Below are positions 22,900 through 34,390 of a DNA stretch of 42,022 bases, piece by piece (the stretch's first letter is position 1; the number at the start of each line of letters is the position of its first letter). The notes under the pieces were generated by a model, which had not been told where the DNA came from, did no database searches, and worked only from the letters and a program-made list of their open reading frames with translations. The stretch is from JBDSGC01 sp046594105 (lineage in GTDB: Bacteria > Acidobacteriota > Thermoanaerobaculia > Gp7-AA8). Made by a program: the position numbers and the translations under genes. Location of the stretch: contig JBKJQB010000107.1 in NCBI GenBank assembly GCA_046594105.1, positions 1 to 42,022 on the forward strand. Direction: 5' to 3'.

Positions 22900-25341
22900 C
22901 TACTTACAGAGAAGCTGGTAGACGCCGATCATGTCGTCGCGAACATCGTCAAGGTCCAATTTCATCTGGGCCAGGCTTTTCTGAAATTCCGGATCGGGCT
23001 GGAGCGACTGCGTCCAGGGATGTTTCACCCAGGCATACCAGCTGTGATTGCCCAGGGCCGCCGCCTTCTGCACCCACTGTACGGCGCGATCGGTCTCGCC
23101 GAGCTTGGCGTAGCAGAGAGCCTGACGCATGGCCGCCCAGTGGTTGCGATTGGCGTCCGCTTCGAAGGACTGCAGGAACTTCAGACAGGAGGCGGAGTCC
23201 GCGCTCGCGGCAGCGATCATGGCGTTCAGGCTCTTGCTGAGGTAGTGATCGGGGGAGAGTCTGATGACGTGTTGCGCCTCGCTCCGGGCACCGGCGAGAT
23301 TCCCTGTCAACAGAAAAGCGTTGGCGCGGATGTCATGCCCCGCGAGCGCAGTATCCCGTGAGGCCAGAGCGTACTGCGCACTGGCCAGCGCTCCCTCCGG
23401 GTCGACGCTGTTGACATACCAGTAGCCGCGCGTCTTGGCGTCGTTGGAGTCGGGATCGAGCCGGACCATGCGCTCGCCGACGCATTGGGCCTTCTGCGAT
23501 TCGCCGATCGAGACGAAGTAGGTGGTCATCGCATTCAGCGACTGCGGCTCGCTCGGATTGAGACGCAGAGCGGCGAGATTTTCCCGCACCGATTCGCGGA
23601 AGCGGCCGGGCGAGCGCACGAACGCGCGGCTGAGCGCGAGATGGGAGATGGCTAGGTTCGGGTCGAGCCGGACGGCCTGGCGTGCGTACCACTCGGACTT
23701 GGCAACGGCTCCCGGCTCGTTGACGAGACCACGAGCCTGGCCCATGGAGTAGGCGATGGCCAGATCGGCGAAGGCGGCGGCAAAATTCGGATCGAGCTCG
23801 ACGGCGCGCTTGAGGTTCTCAACCTGATTCTGATACTCCGCCTGGACCAGACTTCCCCCTCCAGCGCGAGCCTTGAGGTACGCCTCGAATGCTTTGGGAT
23901 TCGAAGACCGCGCCTCCGACGCTCCGATCATTTTCTGGACGCCGAGTTTCTGATTGAGTCCGATCACCGTGCGCGACGAAACCTCGTCGATCAGCTTCAG
24001 GAGATTGTCGCGTTTCCCGTCCACCGTATCGGCCCATACGTTGTAACCGGTGCGGCCATCGGTGAGTTGCAGGTTCACCCGCACCAGATCTCCCGCTGCC
24101 AGGAAGTGCCCTTCCAGGAGGCTGTCCACGTGCAATTCCTCGCTCGCGGTTTTCGCGTCGATCCGCCTGTTGCGGAATTGAAGAATCGAGGAAGTCGGAC
24201 GCACTTGAAGCGAGGGAATCTGTTGAAGCTTGTTCACCAGCGCATCGGCCAGACCGACGGAGAGAAAGTCGTCCTTGACGCTGTTGGAGATGTTGTCCAG
24301 CGGCATCACGGCGAGCGAGCGGATAGGTGCCAGAGAAGGGGGAGGGCCAGTTTCGACTGAGGCCCTCTGCGCGCGCTGGCCGATGAGATACAACCCCGCT
24401 CCACCCCCGATGACGGCAAGGGTCAGCAGGACCATGCGGCCCCAGTGAACGCTGGGGCGGGTGCGCCCGATGAATGAGCGGGAATGTCCCGGTACGGTCA
24501 GCAGCGCTGTCGGGGTATCGATCTCCTGGAGGTCCGAGAGCAAGGCCTGGGCGGTCTGATAGCGCTGCCGCGGATCTTTCTGAAGGAGCTTACCGATGAT
24601 TTTCGCGGCGGAGGGCGGGAACGCACTGTCCCGGGCAACGAAGGGCTCCGGCTCCGCACTGCGAATTTTTTCGAGAACCATCAGCGGGACGTCCGCGTTG
24701 AAGGGGAGCTGGCCGGTGGCCATCTGGTAGAAGACGATCCCCAGCGAAAACAGATCGCTGCGCTCGTCCGCCGGCTGCCCCTGAGCCTGTTCCGGCGAAA
24801 GGTAGTGGAGCGTTCCGAAGAGTTTTCCACTCGAGGACGCCGGCGACACCGTCATCTCCTGATGGACGGCGCGGGCCAGGCCGAAGTCGAGAATCTTGAC
24901 CTGGCCGGTCGGCTCCAGGATCACGTTGGCGCTCTTGAGGTCGCGATGGACGATTCCGCCTTCGTGGGCTGCCGCCACTCCTGCGGCAAGCTGGCGGGCA
25001 ACGCTGAGGAACTCGCCGGCCTCCACCGGCTTGCGTCTCAAGCGCTGCGCGAGCGTCTCTCCTTCGCAGAACTCCATCACGAAATAGGGAATGTGCTCCG
25101 CCGTCTCGCCGACCTCATAGATGGTCGCGATGTTGGGATGCCGGATGGAGGCCGCGGCCCGCGCTTCCCTCAGAAACCGGGAGCGTGCCTCATCGGAGAG
25201 AACGCCCTCGGGATGGAGCACTTTGATGGCGACCAGGCGGTCCAGACGCTCATCGCGAGCAAGGAAGACGCTGCCCATGCCCCCGCGGCCGAGGATGCGA
25301 GTGACCTTGAATCGATCAAATGCCTGTGGAAGCTCGGACAC
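22900..25341 (-). CDS. Membrane-anchored Ser/Thr protein kinase with TPR region
   Basis: An 813-aa protein. The kinase domain (residues ~11-275) has the Gly loop GRGGMGSVF (18-26), K40, the catalytic HRDLKSAN (H132-R133-D134), DFG (152-154) and SPE. One transmembrane helix (~301-321) follows a cytoplasmic juxtamembrane stretch. Outside are a FlgO/CsgG- or TolB-N-like alpha/beta domain (~340-490: LAVMPLDNIS...LLEGHFLAAGD...LTDGRTGYNVWADT) and TPR-like helices to the C-terminus. This kinase/TM/TPR design is common in Acidobacteria. It likely couples envelope signals to cytoplasmic phosphorylation. The start is GTG 25341, because an in-frame TGA lies just upstream; there is no SD, and a TACAAT box ends 11 nt before. 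It is divergent from the multidomain kinase at 25479. Confidence 0.92.
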   Translation of the reverse strand: MSELPQAFDRFKVTRILGRGGMGSVFLARDERLDRLVAIKVLHPEGVLSDEARSRFLREARAAASIRHPNIATIYEVGETAEHIPYFVMEFCEGETLAQRLRRKPVEAGEFLSVARQLAAGVAAAHEGGIVHRDLKSANVILEPTGQVKILDFGLARAVHQEMTVSPASSSGKLFGTLHYLSPEQAQGQPADERSDLFSLGIVFYQMATGQLPFNADVPLMVLEKIRSAEPEPFVARDSAFPPSAAKIIGKLLQKDPRQRYQTAQALLSDLQEIDTPTALLTVPGHSRSFIGRTRPSVHWGRMVLLTLAVIGGGAGLYLIGQRAQRASVETGPPPSLAPIRSLAVMPLDNISNSVKDDFLSVGLADALVNKLQQIPSLQVRPTSSILQFRNRRIDAKTASEELHVDSLLEGHFLAAGDLVRVNLQLTDGRTGYNVWADTVDGKRDNLLKLIDEVSSRTVIGLNQKLGVQKMIGASEARSSNPKAFEAYLKARAGGGSLVQAEYQNQVENLKRAVELDPNFAAAFADLAIAYSMGQARGLVNEPGAVAKSEWYARQAVRLDPNLAISHLALSRAFVRSPGRFRESVRENLAALRLNPSEPQSLNAMTTYFVSIGESQKAQCVGERMVRLDPDSNDAKTRGYWYVNSVDPEGALASAQYALASRDTALAGHDIRANAFLLTGNLAGARSEAQHVIRLSPDHYLSKSLNAMIAAASADSASCLKFLQSFEADANRNHWAAMRQALCYAKLGETDRAVQWVQKAAALGNHSWYAWVKHPWTQSLQPDPEFQKSLAQMKLDLDDVRDDMIGVYQLLCK

Positions 25342-25352
25342 CGAAGGAAGTC

Positions 25353-25358
25353 ATTGTA
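25353..25358 (-). promoter_or_regulatory. Putative -10 box of the TPR-kinase gene
   Basis: Minus-strand TACAAT (within TATACAAT), 11 nt before the GTG start codon, implying a leader of only a few nucleotides. No convincing -35 is seen. Confidence 0.4.
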
Positions 25359-25394
25359 TACAGGACGAATGCCGCTCGCGCATCCAAGTGAATG

Positions 25395-25448
25395 CTGACG
25401 ATTTGTGGTCAAATCATTGACCCGTCAGTCCATCGCCTGGGTTATATT
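25395..25448 (+). promoter_or_regulatory. Nested palindromic operator and promoter between divergent kinase genes
   Basis: A perfect inverted repeat GGTCAA-ATCA-TTGACC (25407-25422) sits inside outer arms CTGACG (25395-25400) and CGTCAG (25423-25428). TTGACC also serves as a -35-like box for the plus-strand gene, with TATATT at 25443-25448. The 20-nt spacing is long, so the promoter may need an activator. The ATG at 25479 lies 30 nt after the -10. The site is also positioned to affect the divergent kinase gene. Confidence 0.55.
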
Positions 25449-25478
25449 CTCACCCCTGTCACGAAACAGTTTCAGAAT

Positions 25479-30763
<5,285 letters not shown>

Positions 30764-30767
<4 letters not shown>

Positions 30768-30788
30768 GCCGGCACGGCCGGCGGCGCT
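30764..30788 (+). repeat. Truncated CTAG element supplying the stop codon of the multidomain regulator
   Basis: CTAGGCCGGCACGGCCGGCG and a few further bases match the left end of the 84-bp element at 42-125. The TAG at 30765-30767 is the stop codon of the preceding gene. Similarity ends at about 30788. Confidence 0.8.
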
Positions 30789-31074
30789 CTACGTCCCGCC
30801 CTTCTAAGAAACCGTTAGATAGTCGGCTTCGCACGCCCTCCCCGACAAGAGTCCTTCTCCCCGCTGCGGCGGGGAGAAGGACACTCGATGGGGAGGCTCG
30901 CGCTTCTTTTCCGCGTCCGCATCAGGATGAATGTGAGAAATGCGAACCAGGAGCGCCGCGGATTTCCTCTCGCTGATACTCTTCGGGCCGGATCGACAGT
31001 CGACGCCGGCGAAAGCGGGGCCGAGGGTTGACTAATGGTTTGGTTGACCAGTGGTTTTTAGGGACAGGAGTGTG
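30789..31074. other. Intergenic region with a REP-like palindrome
   Basis: This holds a copy of the CTTCTCCCC/GGGGAGAAGG palindrome (30851-30895) followed by ~150 nt without a recognisable gene. Just before the next gene there are two TTGAC motifs (31028-31033 and 31044-31049), the second inside TGGTTGACCA. No clear -10 fits either. Confidence 0.6.
30851..30895 (-). repeat. REP-like CTTCTCCCC palindrome
   Basis: Hairpin with stem CCTTCTCCCCGC/GCGGGGAGAAGG, followed by ACACTCGATGGGGAG. The reverse complement matches 3711-3750 through both the palindrome and the CTCCCCATCGAG flank, so this is a true dispersed unit of more than 40 bp. Confidence 0.85.
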
Positions 31075-31566
31075 ATGAGCGAGATACAACCAGTGGCGTT
31101 CACCGAGGATCGCATCCCGGTCGAGGGGATTGGTGAGGCGATCGCGGAGCTCGCGGAGCTCTATGGCGGCGACGTGACTGGTGAGCGCGACGATGCCCGC
31201 ACGGTGGTGCTGCCGCTGCGCCGGGGAGTGGCCACGGCCGGAGCGGTGGAGTGCAATCTGTCTTGGGTCAGCGAGAGCGGAACCGAGGCGGCCGTCACCA
31301 TCACATGCGGCCGCGAGCTGGACGCGCCGAAGTTTCAGCGCGTGGCCATGCTGGTGGCGGGGGTGACCGGATCGCTACTCTTCATGACCTGGCCCTTCTT
31401 CTTCGCGCGGGCAAAAGAGCTGGGCACGCTGGCGGCGATCGGAGGGCTGGTAGCCATCGCGGTCTACGTGCTCACCCTGCGAAAGACCAGTGGAGGCCTG
31501 GCCTACGACTTTCTGCAGCGACTGGCGGCCCGGCAGCGCAGCACGATCAGCAGCGGATCGGATTGA
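31075..31566 (+). CDS. Predicted two-TM membrane protein, function unknown
   Basis: A 163-aa protein. A ~95-residue soluble N-terminal part (acidic, beta-prone, LPLRRGVATAGAVECNLSW) is followed by two closely spaced hydrophobic helices (~ residues 97-118 and 128-148) separated by a short loop, and a basic tail (RLAARQRSTISSGSD). No family is recognised. ATG 31075 has AGGAG 4 nt upstream and is preferred to ATG 31051. It converges with the acyl-CoA dehydrogenase gene 31 nt away. TTGAC motifs upstream resemble half-sites of the palindrome at 25407, which might mean shared control. Confidence 0.75.
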   Translation: MSEIQPVAFTEDRIPVEGIGEAIAELAELYGGDVTGERDDARTVVLPLRRGVATAGAVECNLSWVSESGTEAAVTITCGRELDAPKFQRVAMLVAGVTGSLLFMTWPFFFARAKELGTLAAIGGLVAIAVYVLTLRKTSGGLAYDFLQRLAARQRSTISSGSD

Positions 31567-31597
31567 GAATCGCGCCGCCGCAGGCTTCCGGGCGCGG

Positions 31598-32779
31598 CTA
31601 CAGCTTCTCGGAGATGATCGCCTTGGCGATCGTGGCCAGCTGCATGTTGGAGGTGCCCTCGTAGATCTGTCCGACTTTCGAGTCGCGCCAGAATTTCTCC
31701 ACCGGGTACTCCTTGGTGTAGCCATTCCCGCCGAAAAGCTGCACGGACAGGGAGGTCACTTTCTCAGCCACCTGTGAGGAGAAGAGCTTGGCCATGGCCG
31801 CCTCTCGCACGAACGGCTTGTTCGCATCCTTGAGGCGAGCGGCGTTGTACACCATCAGGCGTGCCGCTTCCAACTCGGTCGCGGCCTGGGCGATCTGGAA
31901 CTGCACGCCCTGGAAATCGGCCACCGCACTTCCGAACTGCCGCCGCTCCTTGGTGTAGGCCAGGGCGTGTTCGAGAGCACCGCGGGCAACCCCGATCATC
32001 TGGGCTCCGATGCCGATGCGACCCTCGTTGAGAGTCTCGATGGCGATCTTGTAGCCCTTGCCCGCCTCACCGATTACGTTCTCCTTCGGTACGCGGCAGT
32101 TCTCAAACATCAGCTCGCAGGTGGAGGAGGCTCGGATTCCCGTCTTGTCCTCTTTCTTGCCGATGGAGAAGCCAGGAAAGTCGCGCTCCACCAGAAAGGC
32201 TGTGATGCCCTTGTATTTTGCTTCCGGATTGGCATTGGCGAAGATGATGAAAATTCCCGCTTCGGCGGCGTTGGTGATCCACAGCTTCTGCCCGTTGAGA
32301 ACGTAGTGGTCGCCCTTGTCTTCAGCGCGGCAGGCCAGGGCGAACGCATCGGATCCCGATCCCGCCTCCGACAACGCGTACGCTCCCACCGTATCGGCGG
32401 CCAGCATGGTCAGGTACTTCGCCCCCTGGGCCTCGGTACCCCAACGCAGGATGGCATTGTTCACCAGCGTGTTCTGCACGTCGACCAGCACGCCGCAGGA
32501 GGCATCGACATGCGAAAGCTCCTCCACCACCAGCACCGCCGTAAAGAAGGTCGAGCCAGCCCCGCCCCATTTCTCCGGCACCTCGATGCCCATGATTCCC
32601 AGTTCGAAGAAGCTCTTGATCAGATCGGGCGACATCTTCGCCTCCCGGTCCATCTCCTGCACCAGGGGCCTGATTTTCTCGACCGCGAACTCGCGCACGC
32701 TCTGCTGGAACATCTGCTCTTCTTCGGACAGCAGGGTCAGCGGTGCACCCGGTCGCAGTTCGAGGGTCTCGGTGGTCAT
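31598..32779 (-). CDS. Acyl-CoA dehydrogenase, short/branched-chain type
   Basis: A 393-aa FAD enzyme of the acyl-CoA dehydrogenase family, oxidising acyl-CoA to 2-enoyl-CoA and passing electrons to ETF. Conserved parts are YALSEAGSGSDAF (FAD side), WITNAAEAGIFIIFA, the ERRQFGSAVADFQ helix, QLFGGNGYTKEYPVEKFWRD and the catalytic glutamate in IYEGTSNMQL. The stretch VDASCGVLVDVQNTLVNNAI recalls short/branched-chain (ACADSB-like) members, which act in isoleucine/valine breakdown; substrate choice remains inference. ATG 32779 has GGAGG 5 nt upstream. It is a single gene here, with tRNA-Leu upstream in the same direction. Confidence 0.93.
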   Translation of the reverse strand: MTTETLELRPGAPLTLLSEEEQMFQQSVREFAVEKIRPLVQEMDREAKMSPDLIKSFFELGIMGIEVPEKWGGAGSTFFTAVLVVEELSHVDASCGVLVDVQNTLVNNAILRWGTEAQGAKYLTMLAADTVGAYALSEAGSGSDAFALACRAEDKGDHYVLNGQKLWITNAAEAGIFIIFANANPEAKYKGITAFLVERDFPGFSIGKKEDKTGIRASSTCELMFENCRVPKENVIGEAGKGYKIAIETLNEGRIGIGAQMIGVARGALEHALAYTKERRQFGSAVADFQGVQFQIAQAATELEAARLMVYNAARLKDANKPFVREAAMAKLFSSQVAEKVTSLSVQLFGGNGYTKEYPVEKFWRDSKVGQIYEGTSNMQLATIAKAIISEKL

Positions 32780-32895
32780 GGCGCCTCCAGGCGGTGAGGG
32801 GGGACGCGGGCGGGAGAGGGTCTCCGCGGCGCGGCCGCAAATGATACGTTAAATGCTCGATCCCCAAGGCGAATTCATCAGAGCTGGATCGGGCG

Positions 32896-32983
32896 TGGTG
32901 CCCCGGGCCGGATTCGAACCGGCACGCCCCTTTCGGAGCAGCGGATTTTAAGTCCGGTGTGTCTGCCATTCCACCACCAGGGC
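32896..32983 (-). tRNA. tRNA-Leu (anticodon UAA)
   Basis: On the minus strand the acceptor stem GCCCTGG pairs with CCGGGGC (one G-U), followed by discriminator A and an encoded CCA. The anticodon loop CTTAAAA gives UAA, the T-arm is GCCGG-TTCGAAT-CCGGC, and the long variable arm (CTGCTCCGAAAGGGGCG region) marks a class II tRNA. The 88 nt include CCA. Confidence 0.95.
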
Positions 32984-33246
32984 TCGGTGTCCACGGTATC
33001 ACTCCGCTCCCGCGGTGCGGTTCCGGCGCGTTCATCGAGGTGCAGGCTCGCGAGAAAAGTCCTGATCGGCACACGGTAAATGCTGACCGCACGGACAGGA
33101 GTGTATTTGCCACAGGGTTGTCCAAATCAGGTTTCGCCGTCCTGATGTGCAGAGCGTTTCAGCGCCCGGCGGCTTGATGAATTTGGAGCGGGGCTACGGG
33201 CTCTCTGCTTCTGGTCTGCGGGGAAGACAACGCCGCCCGCACCAAA
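32984..33246. other. Intergenic region upstream of tRNA-Leu
   Basis: About 260 nt without a recognisable gene on either strand. The tRNA promoter should lie near 33000-33060, but I see no strong box. The minus-strand terminator at 33247-33274 isolates it from the region further right. Confidence 0.5.
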
Positions 33247-33274
33247 TGAAAAAGGGCGCCTTGTGGGCGCCCTT
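33247..33274 (-). terminator. Intrinsic terminator (minus strand)
   Basis: A perfect 9-bp stem AAGGGCGCC/GGCGCCCTT with a 5-nt loop (33252-33274). On the minus strand it is followed by a U-rich run (TTTTTCATTTGG, counting the stem's last U's). It is upstream of tRNA-Leu and not downstream of any known minus-strand gene, implying an unrecognised transcript from the right. Confidence 0.75.
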
Positions 33275-33591
33275 CCGGGGTGGAGACCAGCCCTTTTTAC
33301 GAGCCGACCCCCTCAGGTTTACTAGAACTATCCATCGAAAGCAGTACCTCCTCCCCATGAATTTCCGGCGGACCCGCAACAAGTGCCACGTGTATGTCCG
33401 TAACCCACCCTCACCGACGTCGCGGACCGGATCGACCGCTCCTACAAGCCCCGTGGTGGTGGGGAGGAGCGGGAACTGGATGTCTATTTCAAAGAGCGGT
33501 GCAGCTACCGCAGACAGCGCAAACGTATACTCGAGCGAACGCCAGCGGCAGCGGTTGATCGCGCTGCGCTTCCGTCTCTCTTTGGTGCATC
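33247..33591 (-). ncRNA. Candidate structured non-coding RNA, family unknown
   Basis: It is bounded by a plausible promoter (33598-33625) and an intrinsic terminator, giving about 345 nt. Inside, a perfect 10-bp long-range inverted repeat CTCCTCCCCA/TGGGGAGGAG (33460-33469 with 33348-33357) encloses ~100 nt, and a local hairpin GCGGT-agctgc-ACCGC lies near the 5' side. I looked for and did not find hallmarks of RNase P RNA (GAAAGUCCGGGC), tmRNA (tRNA-like 3' end) or SRP RNA (GGAAGGAAGCAG). 6S RNA is possible on layout but unproven. Confidence 0.3.
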
Positions 33592-33601
33592 GTTAACATG
33601 A
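33404..33601 (+). pseudogene. Possible coding remnant without a start codon
   Basis: After a TAA at 33401-33403, an open 65-codon stretch reads DRIDRSYKPRGGGEERELDV, then YFKERCSYRRQRKRILERTP, and ends at TGA 33599-33601. Its Lys/Arg/Glu/Tyr/Asp content looks more like real protein than a random GC-rich frame, but no ATG, GTG or TTG opens it. It overlaps the candidate minus-strand RNA, and at most one of the two readings is likely to be right. Confidence 0.2.
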
Positions 33602-33625
33602 TACGTTTTCCTTTCCGAATAGCAA
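33598..33625 (-). promoter_or_regulatory. Putative minus-strand promoter of the candidate RNA
   Basis: On the minus strand: -35 TTGCTA (33625-33620), a 16-nt spacer, and -10 TATCAT (33603-33598). No protein-coding frame follows on this strand before the terminator at 33274. Confidence 0.4.
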
Positions 33626-33709
33626 TACGAAATCCTCTTCGCAGCAGTGCCTCTCCTCTGGGGGAGCGCCCAAATCCCTGTGCTACGATCCCCTCTTCTC
33701 CGGAGTGCC

Positions 33710-34390
33710 ATGATGACGAGAATTTTTGTCTGGTCCGCCCTTGCCATTACCGTCGTTTCCTCTGCCTTCGGGGCCACGGTCGACGGTCGCGTGGGCTTCG
33801 TGACCAAGCGAGGGCAGAATCCGGTCGTCAGCGAGACGCTGGTCTGGCTCGACCCAGCCTCCACCTCTTCCTCACGGCCGGTGCGCCGCGCCCCGGCAAC
33901 CTTCCGGATGTTCACCCGCGGCAAGATGCTGCTTCCGCACGTGATGGTGATTCCGGCCGGCTCTACCGTCGAGTTTCCCAACGATGATCCCATCTCCCAC
34001 AATCTCTTCTCCCTTGCGTCGAACAACGCATTCGATCTGGGACTCTATCGTCGCGGCGCGGGCAAATCTCACAAGTTCGATGGGCCCGGAACCGTCAGCG
34101 TGTATTGCAATGTCCATCCGAACATGTCGGCCGTGATTCATGTGATGTCCACGCCTTACTTCGCGTTTGCCGACAATACCGGGGCCTTCCATCTGACCGA
34201 GGTGCCGACGGGAAAATACCGGCTGACCGTCTGGAACGAGCAGGGTGGGCAGACCGCTCTCGCCGTAGACGTTCCCGCATCCGGGTTTGCGGTTCCGCCG
34301 ATCACCCTGGACAGCCGTAACTATCGCGACGCCAGCCACACCAACAAGATGGGGAAAGCCTACGGTCCGTCCAGCTCGAGGGAGTACTGA
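33710..34390 (+). CDS. Secreted cupredoxin-like protein with C-terminal carboxypeptidase-regulatory-like part
   Basis: A 226-aa protein. A signal peptide (MMTRIFVWSALAITVVSSAFG) precedes a plastocyanin/cupredoxin-type beta-sandwich. All four type-1 copper ligand positions are visible: H97 in PISHNLF, and C133, H136 and M139 in YCNVHPNM. The C-terminal ~75 residues (NTGAFHLTEVPTGKYRLTVW) resemble a carboxypeptidase-regulatory-like/CNA-B fold. It is likely a periplasmic copper-binding electron carrier or copper sensor. ATG 33710 (or 33713) has GGAG upstream. The next gene starts at the very next base after its TGA, so the pair are one operon, suggesting that this protein feeds the membrane sensor kinase (inference). 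Confidence 0.85.
   Translation: MMTRIFVWSALAITVVSSAFGATVDGRVGFVTKRGQNPVVSETLVWLDPASTSSSRPVRRAPATFRMFTRGKMLLPHVMVIPAGSTVEFPNDDPISHNLFSLASNNAFDLGLYRRGAGKSHKFDGPGTVSVYCNVHPNMSAVIHVMSTPYFAFADNTGAFHLTEVPTGKYRLTVWNEQGGQTALAVDVPASGFAVPPITLDSRNYRDASHTNKMGKAYGPSSSREY

Noticed and set aside
33385..33400. TGGCAC...TTGC on the minus strand as a sigma54 promoter
   Set aside because: The TGGCAC to TTGC spacing is two bases short of the required -24/-12 geometry.
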